A stretch of DNA of 64,000 nt from Plazaster borealis (lineage: Eukaryota > Echinodermata > Asteroidea > Forcipulatida > Labidiasteridae). The notes under the pieces are model-generated. The model worked only from the letters and a program-made list of their open reading frames with translations, had not been told where the DNA came from and made no database searches. This document shows positions 10,746-23,300 of the stretch, in pieces. Position 1 is the first letter of the stretch. Every line of letters starts with the position of its first letter. The position numbers and the translations under genes were made by a program. Location of the stretch: assembly GCA_021014325.1 (NCBI GenBank), contig CM037472.1, positions 10,540,001 to 10,604,000 of the forward strand. The letters run 5' to 3'.

Positions 10746-11999
10746 GTGAAGGCAATGACTGAGGATCTGTCCCTCTGAAAAATAGGCATACATTTTCTCA
10801 TTCACAGTGCAGTATAGTATTCTGAAAGTATAACTTGCATGTAAATAGTTTATTGCAATAACAAACGTCTGTTTGTATATATTTTTGTCACGGTCTTATA
10901 TTATATACAAAGGTACATACATTGATATTTTATGCGATGCTTCAGCAATTTTAATTGGAATGATTTTATATACACACTCATAAACATGTATACACACTCA
11001 TAAACATGTTTACATAATGCATATTAAAATTCGATTACAATACTAAATAGAAGGTTTATATTAATACGATAAATGGTAATATTAATAGTAATTATTCCAA
11101 CTTGTAGAAAACTCATTTCCAGCAACACCATGTTGTCTTCATTTCATATTTTATATTCCTATATCGTAATGTATTTTTTCTTCTTCAAGTCATTGTGTAC
11201 AGTATTAAGCAGCATACAAGTACATGAGATTAAACTGATGTATTCACAAGCAAACCTTTGTCAATACTATAAAAAAAGAGATTGTGGCATGATGAATGTG
11301 AACTATACTACTTGAAATTCTGATTTGTGAGCGTCGCATAATGATCGCACAGAGGCGTTGGTGGTTCCTGTGGTTTCACACTCTAATAACCCCTGGGTCA
11401 GAATTGACCCGGATTCCGGGTACCAGGGAGGGGGGGGGGGCTGATCCATTTCTGTGACTGATCCGGAGTCCGTGTCAAAGTGACCAGGAATTCCAATCAA
11501 ATGTTCAGATTTTATTTAACAAAGTTACGGGTCACATTGCCACACTAGCTTCCGGGTCAAACTGTCCCAGAAATGAATCAGACGGCCGTCGGAGTTTTTT
11601 TTTAGAGTGCAGGTAGATTTATGGTTGATTTGTACAAAATATATATTCGTAACCAAGGGACCAACAGAAAGCGACTAGCACTGTAACCCATATCAGCATG
11701 GAGATACCTGGGTGGAGAAGATGTCGAAGATATTGTCATGTTTTTTCCAACGCAACCAGGCAGGGAATGAAAACCCAAATCCACATGCAAGGCTACAGTC
11801 CGGGGTTCGAACCCGGTGGTCCACAGAGTCAAAATGCAGGCACAAACACACTGAACCAACCTGACTCCCGTCATGATTGGATTAATGCACGCCCTTGAAA
11901 AACTCATGTAAAAAATATATAGGAATTTCCTACGATAGAATCGCAGATGAAATTAAAATGATGCACAAGAAATGATCACAACACGGTATACGCTATAAT

Positions 12000-12396
12000 T
12001 TAAAGGCACTGGACACGTTTGGAAATTGTCAAAGACCAGTTTTCTCAATTGGTGTATCCCAACATAATTATTATTAAATTATGCATAAAATAACAAGCCT
12101 GTGAAACTTTGGGCTCAATTGGTCATCGAAGTTGCAAGAAAATGATAACAGAAAAAACACCCTTGTTGTACAAATTTGTGTGCTTTCAGATACGAATATA
12201 AAATTCTTGCAAGAAGTTGTTATTATTTCAGTTAGAAATTACCTCTTTCTCGAAAAGAGAAAACTACGTTACTTCAGAGGGAGTCGTTTCCTACAGTGTG
12301 TTATACTATCAACAGCTCTCCGTTGCTCGTTACCAAGTAAGTTTTTATGCTAATATTTGTTTGGAGTCATTACCAAACGTGTACGATACCTTTAAA
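12000..12396 (+). mobile_element. MITE family B copy
   Basis: The termini TTAAAGGCACTGGACACGTT and ACCAAACGTGTACGATACCTTTAA resemble those of family A, but the interior is different (GGGCTCAATTGGTCATCGAA, TTCTTGCAAGAAG hairpin). Copies also occur at 46744 and 63651. Confidence 0.88.
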
Positions 12397-12808
12397 TAGC
12401 ATGTGAAGCGGGCAGTCTGTGTACGAGCAATTAGACTCGACATTTCCTGAGCTATTCCTATTGGAATTAATTCACGATTGGATTATTGCATGCCCTTGAA
12501 ATATCCTCGCGTGAATTTTGCAAACAGCTCGACTTGCATTCCCGAGAAGGATAAATTTTGGCTGAAATTCTTCCCGATCATTGACAATCCAATAAGCGCA
12601 GTCAAGCAGGGCCACACAGTACCCCCCGGTCGGTAGCAGACAATAAACTAAAAGGCTGCATAAAAGATAATTAGCTTTTCTCGTTTGATATCGTTATAGA
12701 CGATTCAGCGTTCAATCTTTTGAAGCAATTAATGGCGATCGGTTCCATCATTTTCCCCCGGACATTATTTCGATGGGATGAATGACTGCACAGCTGCAGC
12801 TTCTGAGC

Positions 12809-13195
12809 TTAAGCGTCTGTATACGTTTAGTAATGACTATGAACATTAATGGCAATAAAAACTTAATTGGTAAGAAGTACAGCAGTTTTGGATGGCAATG
12901 CAAATTTGAGAAACTTTTCATTTCGAAGTACTGCGGTTATGGAAAGAGATATCCCCCAAAATTTGAATCTGAGAAGCGTTACTGCAGTAACGTTTCTCAG
13001 ATTGTGTATTAATCCAATTGCAGATTATTCTTCCTGCGTGGACAAACCGCTCCAGATTTTCGGCAATATCGCAATAACGCTACCACCTTTTGAAAAGAAA
13101 TTTCCACAGGTTAGTTGGATGGTGTATATCTACAACTATATAGGATTGAAACAAACAGTGGGTTCCAATTACCAAACGTATACAATACCTTTAAA
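12809..13195 (+). mobile_element. MITE family A copy
   Basis: Same interior order as the copies at 984 and 9893, with the GCGTTACTGCAGTAACG hairpin and ACCAAACGTATACAATACCT at the right end. Confidence 0.88.
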
Positions 13196-13484
13196 CCATT
13201 AATGTCTCGTTCTAGACGGTTGGGTCCAACTTTTCATAGACATGGTCACGGGAATAAGTAGTTGGCAAATTGTGAAATAGATGCGGTTGGTACCCGCTGT
13301 CACCTCGCTAAACGTGGATGGTTTCAAAGTTCTTGTGAAAATACCGTGATTTTGTGTGTTTTCTAAGCAAGTAGACACAGTTTTCTGCTGAAAATTTCAC
13401 ATGTGACTTTTATTGTATCTTTTTTTAAACTGTTGCCTATAAATCAGCATTACATTGGCAGAAAACAAAATATGACCCCGTACC

Positions 13485-14185
13485 TTTAAAGGTATTGTGC
13501 ATTTTTGGTAACAGCTCAAAATTAGTGTCCACATTTTATGTGATTCAACATAAGCATGAACAAACAAACCTGTGAAAGTTTGAGCTCAATTGGTCATCGA
13601 GATCACGAGAAAATAGTGAAAAGAGACCTTATGTGTTTTCTGTTTTTTCAAAATATCGCGAGTGATAAAAACTATTGTTTTACTCATTTCTCAGAAACGA
13701 TAGCATTTTAGGCAGAAATATTTTAAGGAACCCTTACAACCATTACTTACTTTAAATCATGTAAGTTGTGTGTGAATCTGTGAACATTTCGTTTTTCGAT
13801 CTTACCAATAGTGTACAGGGCCTTTAAAGACAGGGTGTACTTTTGGTAATTACTCCACAAGTTAATGACCATAAAAAGCTTACTTGTAAAGAGCACTGGA
13901 GAGCTGTTGATATTATAAATCATTGTAACAAACGACTCCCTTTGAAGTAATGTAGTTTTAGAGAAAGAGGTAATTTTCACCCAAAAATGTGAATCCGAGA
14001 AAGGCTTCGGGCATGATTGTATGAAACCTTTCTCAGGCATCTGAAAGCACACAATTCTGTGCAACAAGGGTGTTTTTGCTTTCATTATTTTCTTGCAACT
14101 TCGATGACCAATTGAACCCTGATTTTCACAGGGTTGTTATTTTATGCATAAGTTGGGACACATTTACTGGTCTTTGACATCCATC
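13485..14185. mobile_element. Two adjoining diverged family B-like elements, head to tail then inverted
   Basis: 13485-13828 begins CTTTAAAGGTATTGTGCATT and ends TGTACAGGGCCTTTAAAG. 13822-14185 continues with inverted family B sequence, ending TTATGCATAAGTTGGGACAC. They share the TTTAAAG junction. Confidence 0.7.
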
Positions 14186-16185
14186 AAGAGTAAACCCTGC
14201 CCATTTTTCAAAGGGAATAACCATTGCTAAAAACGTCACATACACATTTCCACTTTTCCCCTATGTGAAACGTTAGGAGTAGCTTCCATGAACAATAATA
14301 ACTAAAACAATATATCTTCATGAAAACATGTTATTGCACGAATATGATTTAAAACAACAATGATAAAATGTTCAGATCAAATTTGTCTTGTAAATATTAC
14401 AAAAAGCGCCATGTCTTACCAATAATTTTGTATGCAGGCATTATATTTGGTCATTGGAAAAAGTAGGAACATCTGATCGAGTACACGGGCTGACTTACAT
14501 GTACACAATGGTGTCCAATACTTTCCAGGCCTTAGCAATATTTCTGACCCCCCCCCCCCAAAAAAAAAAGAAAAGAAAAAAAAGAAGGAAATCAGACTGA
14601 AGTAGGAAGAATATCATACCTGTGTGAATGATATTGCAGTTAAGCCCCATTGCTAATAAAAAACGTTCCGCTTCCCTACACAATGAATAGAGCTAATTAG
14701 CTATTGTTATATAATATTATGATTAACCTTCCGACTTTGATGGTGCCTCCGTTACATAAAAACAAATTAACGCTCTCGTGTGGTCATGAAATAATAATTC
14801 TATTATGAGTTGACACTAATTGGTTAACAAAACAGCAGAGGGGGAAATGGACACCCAGAACGTTTCAACAACTGATGAAACTAATGGGGAATGAAACAAA
14901 GAACATCTCATCACTGCAATAGTTTCTCAAAATTAACGGTTGCTTTTATTTCAAATTGCCACAGAAAATATTTGTCCTTATTGTTGCTACAATGAATAAG
15001 TGAAACAAAGCTATAGGCCTACCAAGTGAAAAAGATAAACACACAAATCTCTGTATGATTTCTGGTCCTAAGACCGAGTGATCCTCAAAAGTTTCTTGAG
15101 CTTCAAAACACTGGGTTTAAAGAAACCTTATAGAAGAGCGGGTGATTAAACAAAATGTCAGTTAATTAATTCCTATTAAAAACAGGGGCGAGAGACACAA
15201 CAAATTGGTTTGAAGCTTGGCTCTAACTTTTAGGTGGTACACTGTATATTGTAAAAGTGGCATTTCAACCTTTTTGTATAACCCCTTGAGTTATGATTTC
15301 AAGGAACTTCTAAGAACGGTATCCTCAGCCCTAGGAAGTAAATCAAAGAGCAGGATTTCTTCATATCTGGGGAGTTTTTTTGTTTGTTTTTCCCCCACAG
15401 ACAGACGCAGGCCCTTTTCGAAACCATAGATCGGCTTGAGCTCCGGGAGTTACTTAGAAAACGTGCGCTTTCCTCACGGGGCCGGGCCTCAACCAGGCGG
15501 ACGGGGCCTAGGCCATGAGCCTAAGCACATGCCATTGTTTCGAAAATGCCCATAGACAACTCTGAATTCAAATAGTAATGGGTTGCACTTTTTGCAAATT
15601 CCCCCAAGATTTAGCCATCCAGGAATATTCCAAAGATAATTTCTCGTAAATATTATTGTTAATAGCTCCATTATGTCTTACCAAATACTCCACATGATTG
15701 TAGGGTTAAGCCCGATTGATGAACAAAGTTCCCCATCACTGCACAACCAACAACAGAGATAATTAGTTACCCATTTGCTTTATAACAATTAACCTTTCGA
15801 CTTTGATGGGTGCGTCCATTACAGAGAAAAATTAATACTCCCTGGTGGGCATGAATTAATGATGGTATTGTGGAATTAACGAAGGTTGGGGAAAGCAACG
15901 GAGAGGCAAGTTATGTGTTACTTTTTCTCGATGTTTGAATATATTTGGTGAACCAAAAAACCCACACCACTTTTAACTATTGCATTGTAGATTAAACAAT
16001 TTCAAGATCAAATGTATCTCTTATTTCTAATGCAATATTATATAGTATCCACATATTGGCAGTTCTTCATGCTTTGTAGTTAACACGTTTGAGAAACCTT
16101 AACTCTCGATAGGATTGATTAAAATGAAATAAAAACGAAACTCATCTACAGAAGATAAAAACATCAAATGACAACGTTTTTATAC
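14186..16185. other. Intergenic stretch without recognised features
   Basis: AT-rich sequence with homopolymer runs near 14548 (C then A). Two segments resemble each other: ATTAACCTTCCGACTTTGATGG near 14720 and a similar one near 15787. No coding exon is recognised. Confidence 0.5.
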
Positions 16186-16300
16186 TAGAGTAAACACACA
16201 GTAAACACACAGTAAACAGAGTAAACACAGAGTAAACACAGAGTAAACACGGAGTAAACACAGAGTAAACACACAGTAAACACAGAACACAGGGTAAAAA
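16186..16300. repeat. 11 bp minisatellite GTAAACACAGA
   Basis: About ten imperfect copies of GTAAACACAGA or GTAAACACACA are in tandem. Confidence 0.9.
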
Positions 16301-16739
16301 ATGAAGCAAAAACAGAGTAAACATAATATCGTAAACACAGAGGGCACAAACAAGGTTCCTCAAATAGTAAAACAAAAGCTCAATATGGCAGAAATGACAT
16401 ATTTGGCAATTGTTCATTCATTACTGAATTTATGAGGGACGTGTACAAGAGTGAACAGCCTCATCAAAATGTCAAAGTATAGTTTACTGTCAGAAAGCCA
16501 CTTGGCGATCGCTCGTAGAAAAAAATTATGTCTGGAGGTTCTTTATACTCGGGAAATAAACAACTACTTATGGTGTCGTTAATAAAATGCAAAGGATTAC
16601 CATAACTGTATTGTTATTACAAAGGCATTTGCATAATGAATGTGAGACGATGCGGTGCCTGAGGGGTGCATGTTGGGAATATATACATATGTATTATAAT
16701 AGTTTGAGTCTCTGACATGTAGAGCTGATTGGTTTCACT

Positions 16740-17115
16740 CTCAACAATGCTATTAACCCTCCTACTGTGTGACCCTTCAATATCATCCACTGTGGTTTGG
16801 CATGATATATAAACTATACCAGCCTGCAATATGATACCACATGGTGAATGTATCTACACAGTATACAGTCAACCCTCATACTGTGTGACCATTCAATATC
16901 ATCCACTGTGGTTTGGAATGATAGATAAAATATACCAGCCTGCAATTATGATACCACGTGGTGAATGTATCTACACAGTACACAGTCAACCCTCCTACTG
17001 TCTGACCATTCACCATCATCCACTGTGGTTTTAAAATGATACATAAACTATGCCAGCCTGCAATATGATAGTACATGTATGTAAATGCATCTACACAGTA
17101 CACAATCAACCCTCC
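16740..17115 (+). repeat. ~116 bp satellite array, about 3 copies
   Basis: ATCATCCACTGTGGTTT recurs at about 16784, 16900 and 17017. Each unit also has CCAGCCTGCAAT and ACAGTCAACCCTCCTACTGT. Related arrays lie at 37390-37880 and, inverted, at 54910-55385. Confidence 0.92.
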
Positions 17116-18136
17116 ACAGACTAGTCTGACCTACACTTTCAAATCAGATTGTATGCAGTAAAGTGTACTCATTTACAAATGTGATGTTTATAATTAGTCT
17201 TCGAGAAAGACTCTGCTAGGGTCGAAACGTCAGGCCATTAACTATTTTTTATGTTTATAATTGGTGATGAAAATAGTTTATTTTCAAGAGCCGACGACAA
17301 AGCATTGACTAAACACACGGATTAATCATTATAGATGCTGCAAAATGATTGGTGCTACAAATTAACATGAGCAGGCGTACAGCTTCAACACAGCGCGCTC
17401 TGGTCCAAAGTGTTAGTGTGGCACACATTTAAAATTAGAAACCAGTCACACAAAGGTTTGCTGAAGTGGAATGCACCCGGGAACACTAGACCCGCATTGG
17501 TTGTTGCCATGTTGGTTTTTGTCCAGATCAATTGGATGTGACGAAACTGAGGTTGGAAGGAAAGATAGTCTGGTTCTAGTGTTATGAGAATCAATGTTCA
17601 TGATTGCTTGGAGAAAACAGGGAACATGACCAATATGGTGGAGTCGTATAAAACAGGGAATAAATTTCACAAACAAAAACGCTAAGAACACTAAAACGTT
17701 TGCCATTTTCTCTGTATTAAACAGGCTTCTCCCAAAACAAGAAGCAAAACTTTGTGACACAATTTTTGTTCATTTATCATCGTCACTATCTGTACTGCAT
17801 TCAACGCACGTACACACACACGTCAACAATGGCATAATTCCCATCGGCTGGGGGGCGCTCATCATCGCTACACCGATCGGTCAGCAAACACGTACGACCA
17901 GACTGAAGATATTCGTAACTATATAGAGAACCTTGACCTACGTTTAACGACTACTGACATTCCTACAAATAAACTGTACTTTTGTAAGCAGTAGAACCTT
18001 GCGGCCGCTGTGATCTCTAAACGTTTAAACTGCTACTTATCCTATCGAAGGCTCTCAAGAATTTACAACATCATGAAACTTTTAACTTTGGAAGAAGATA
18101 AAACACAAAGACTGGCACATGGGCACTCCCTAGCGT

Positions 18137-18195
18137 TTACGTTGCATGGGGAGCATTGGAGAAACACAGCTTGAAAGTGTAGGGGTACTTCCCGC
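18137..18195 (-). CDS. HNRNPL: hnRNP L exon 16, C-terminus and stop
   Basis: It encodes GKYPYTFKLCFSNAPHAT and a TAA stop, matching the human end PYPYTLKLCFSTAQHAS. Acceptor TTGGCAG, phase 1 in. Confidence 0.96.
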
Positions 18196-20241
18196 CTGCC
18201 AAACAAATAAAATAAAATAAATAAATACAAATTATTCTTGGAACAATCCCAAAGAAACAGAATTCTCAACAAATACAAAATGCTTTTAATACATTTTTAA
18301 AATACATTTCAAGTTATAGATTATCATTTTGTTGATATTACTTATGGTTGATTAAAAAATTCACCTTTGTTGCCAGAGGTTAATTACACAACATTAAACT
18401 TAATGTACAGTCGACTCCCGTTATTACGAGCTCGCATATTACGAGGTTTCAATGCATTTAAATATGGATTATACGAGCACAGTAGTAGCGAGAACACTGT
18501 TACGAGGTAATTTTGCCGGCCCGTTACGAGCAAAACATTGTTTTCAACCCTTTTTTAACGAGAGTAATAAAAAAACCAGCAAAGGAAATACCTTCAACAG
18601 CCTGAAAATCGTTATTTATGGCTTGTAAGACAATCAATAGAGGTGCTAACTGGACGCTATCGCTAGCAATACTAATCCCAAACTGGAGTCACGAGTCAGC
18701 GAGCAGGTTGTTAATTCCAAACTCCGGACAATGGTGGGATTAAGAGGCTTGCATGGTTTAAACAACGGGGGCAAATTCCATACTAAGTCAACATTCATTA
18801 ATTCATGTGAAATCTTCAGAAAAGATACTGATCCATTGAGTTTTACAAGTGCTTGATGTGCATTTTCAGCAGAAAAACCCCCACCGCAACTGAAAACTAA
18901 AATATTTGCGCGATCAATATTGAATGCAACAGCAAGATTTCCCTGGTATCCCGCATTAGCAATGGACCTTCTAGCATTACACTGGTGGTTACCAATGAAA
19001 ATCATGATTCTATTTGTTGCGAGCGAAGTTTTGCACCGGAACTTTGCTAAACAAGAACAGCAAGTTAAAATCTCAGAAATTGTTTCAATCATGTAAAGTG
19101 TAAATTGATTTTATAAATTGACTTTCAAACTAAACTAACTCAATTAAAAACAGTTTTATTAGTGCAATGTTGTGCTTGTTTACACTATGCACACAGTTAT
19201 CCACTGTATTGCAGCAGCCTTATCTGTGTACATGTGCGGCCATTATGTCATGCACTTTGTGTATAGTGCATTGATATTACCGCAACCAGATATTACGAGA
19301 AAAACGGGCTCGTCCGACGGACCTCGTATTAACAAGAGTCGACTGTAATTGAAATAATAAAATATAAAATGGTAAAATAACAAAATTCAACTGGCAAGAC
19401 AAGAGATAAACATTTATGGTGGTTACAAGTATATAAAACATAGCTGACAGATAATGTAAATATAGGATGTTATATGACAATATATGTAAATGTTATTCAT
19501 TTTTCCATACAAAGTTTAAAAGCACCTACAAAATGAATATTAATTTTTATTATTTTGATATCATTGCTGTGGTGCGAAAAATGAGTTGTCACGCTGGTCT
19601 TGATAACATCTATCAATGGAATTGAATTGAATTGAATTGATTTGAATTACCTGGGTTTTCCATGTTGGTATGATTCGCAAGGATCATGGACTCCATAGCG
19701 GAGGCTCTGTTCTCCCACTCGGACAAACCGGTCACGCTGCGGTCAGCTGCAGAAAACCAAAACAATTATATCATCGAATAGGCTTCATGTTAAAAAATAT
19801 CATTACCACAGCTACGCTATGGCCAACTGGTTAAGTGCACCGAACTCCAGTTCTGGTGTTGTCAGAGTGTGGGTTCGAATCCCGGCCATCACACTTGCGT
19901 CCTTGAGCAAGACACTTAACCATGAATTGCTTCTCTTGACCCAGGTATTTAAATGGGAAACTGCAAGTGCTGAGACGATGGTATGTCAGACTAACCCAGC
20001 ATTAATAAAAGCAGCTTGGGGTTGTATGCTCCCTTGGGAGTTGATAAATTTTGTGGATTGGTTAAAGTGTTCCTGTTGAACCGGGATAATTTTGTAATAA
20101 TAATAATATATAGTCTGATATAGCGCATGCATCTACCAATACCAATAAGGTAGTCAAGGCACTTGAACTTACAGCAACATTTTAAGGCAGGTTTTTTGAA
20201 TTTTTTTAATTATATGTATGAGACCAATTTATGTAGCACCT

Positions 20242-20300
<59 letters not shown>

Positions 20301-23300
20301 GACTTGTAATGCGCACATATCCACCCTGCTGGGTGTTCAAGGCGCAGTAAAAACCAAAAACAAAACAAAACAAAGAAAAACAGACACAACAAAATTAGTC
20401 CTTGAAAACCTGTGACATAAGATATGTTTTGAGAAGAGATTTGAATTTTATGGTACAAAGACAAGATCTAAGATTAAGTGGTAGAGAGTTCCAGATGCGT
20501 GGCGCAGCTGAAGAAAAAGACCCGTCACCCCATGAGTGTCGAGACTTGGGTTCAATGAGGAGAAGCATGGAACTTGATCGAAGATTCCTTGATGGAGTGT
20601 AAACTTGAAGTAGTTCAGAAATATAGTGGGGAGCCTTGCCATTAAGTGCTTTGTGGACAATGAGCATCAGCTATAAGGGGTTTGATTGTCATTATTTATT
20701 TTCAGACAGGTTATTTAAGTTTTTGAATGATGAGACCCATTGATATAAAACTTTTACAAGGTGCTTTGGCGCATTCAGAAGCCACTGCCAGAAATACTGA
20801 GGCAAAACCCTTCTCTTTTAAGCGGAAAGTGTAACTTGGTTCTTTTACGGTATTACCAGAGCTGCCAACATTTGCAACTTACAATCAGGGAGTTTTTGTA
20901 CAACACTCAGGGACATATTTAGAATTACATTCAACAAAATAGGGACAAAGTTTCCATAATCAGGGAGATATTCAAATTTGTTCATCAGAACATGGACAAG
21001 TTGGTTTATTTTCAGGGAACATTCTGCAGAATCAGGGAGAGTTGGCAGCTCGGCATTACACAACACACGGGACCTACTGCTTTACGTCACATCCGAAGGA
21101 CAAAGCAATTGTAGTACAGTATCTTGCTCAAGGATACAAGTGCCACGACTGGTATTCCAACCCACACTCTGCTGATCAGAAACACCAGAGCTTGAGTTTG
21201 GTACTCTTAACCGCTCGGCCACGACACGCCACAAGGGCACCTTATAAAAGCACCTTGATCTAGCTACTAGGATAAATACCCAACATAAAAACCAATTTTT
21301 ATTATTGCCTTTTTTAGCCTTCGAGAAAGACCCTGCTAGGGTCGAAACGTCAGGCCACTAACTATTTTTTTTGCATTATAATCAACATAAAGAGTTGTGA
21401 GCTACATGCATATTTTGGTGGCAGAACTGCAGGGGAGAACAACAAATAACACACTTACATTTGGATTCAAACATCTTGATTGCAATGGGCTCCGGAGCTC
21501 CAGCATTGATGAAGATCTGGAAAAAAGAAAAAACCCAAGAACAACATGAAGATCTTGAACGAAACCAAAAGTGCAAATCAGAGACAGTGTTCCTTCAACT
21601 GATGCCAAGTCATGTATGCCTGGAATCTCATCTTTAAGAGGGATAGGCCTTTTTCATTTTGTTAAGGGCACTTCCATTGGAAAACCTTAAGGAGGAAGGG
21701 AAATGTCAAATTCAATTTTGTGATGTACTCATTTTCCAATATATAGAGTCCTCATGTGAGTGGGGGAACATCATCGGATGTTTTGAATGTTGACAATTTT
21801 TGCCCCGGAAGGGTATTGTATGCAATGACTATTTACACCATTTTAATGTGAGGTAAGAGACTTGTAATTTTGTCCCCACTCACGTGAGGTTTTTATCTAT
21901 TGGAAAATGAATACATCACAAAATTTAATTCGACATTTCCTTCGCTCTTCTAAGTCTATGGGAAACTTTTGAAGGCCAGGGCTCGGTTGCACAAAACACA
22001 AAGACTCATCTAAAGATTCATCTAAATATATCGCCATTGTGATTTGTATTGTGACATCACACATTGCTTTAGCAACTAAGAACGATACACGTCTTAAGAT
22101 CAATCTTAGCTCTTTGTGAAACCGAGCCCCGGTCATGTATCTGACAATTCAAAACCATACAAGTTGCCTGGTTTGAAATAGTGAAGGCATGGGGTTATTA
22201 TCAACTATTATCCAACAGTTCCAACAGAATCAAACAGAAAATGCAGCTGGATTTTGCTGGGTTTGGGGATGGTTTAAGGAAGAACAATCCGACAAGAACG
22301 TCTTAAATACCTGCTTGATAGTCTCAGCTGTGCTCTCAGGATGCGCATTGTAGAAATGCAACACATGGGATGGGCGCTGAAGACGTGTCGTTTATCGTTA
22401 AGGAAAAATATTGTTTAATGCATTTATTAACAATAAATAATAATGGAGTCTTGCGAAGTGCACGGATCCACCATAACGTGGTTCTCAATCTTGCCCCTGC
22501 TAGAAAACTATCATCCCTAGGCCCAATTTCATAGAGCTGCGCAAGCAGAAAATATTGCTTAACAATTTTCTGCTTAGCAGAAATGAACAGGATACCAGTT
22601 ACAAATTGTACATGTGACATGGTAGTTTGGCTGGTAACCTTGTTCTGCTCAGCTACTTTTTGTGCTTAAGCAGCTCCATCAGGCATCAGGCATACTTTGA
22701 ATCATTCCTGGAGCGTTCTCAACTCCCTTAGAAGTATACAACCTCGGCAGCCTGTTAGGTGCACAGGTGTTGATCAAACACAATACTACCTCAGCCCTCG
22801 CAGGTCCCCATTTATACTCCTGGGTGAAGGGTAGCAAACCATTACGATTAAGCATATTGCTCAAGGTCAAAGATGCCACGCTTGACCAGTCTGGTATTCG
22901 GACTCACATTCTAATGACTCGGCCACCGGACCTCGAGTCCAGAGTGCCAAACTGCCTCAACACTCCACCATTTTCAGAAGAAACTTGTTCACTTGAATAA
23001 AAAGCAGATCAAAAGTTCGTCTTACCCTATCTTTTTCCCAAGTGTGACTTAATTTAGGCCTCGCCCACTAAAAGTGAAAGTTTTGCACTTACAGCAGATG
23101 TGCGTGTATGTGACAACTAACAAGGTAAAATCAATGGAACACCCTCCTCAGTATGGTACTTCTATACGAGGTGCAGAGCTGTGTATTGAGGATGCTGGAC
23201 GCCATTTTTGGTCCAAATGCTGCACAACCCAATGGGCAGACTAGTCTGGTACCCTGTGTTCACCAATTCGTTTTTTTGGGACACAAAATGGCTTCTAATC

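Noticed and set aside
13747..14085. 112-codon minus-strand frame
   Set aside because: It lies wholly in diverged family B MITE sequence.
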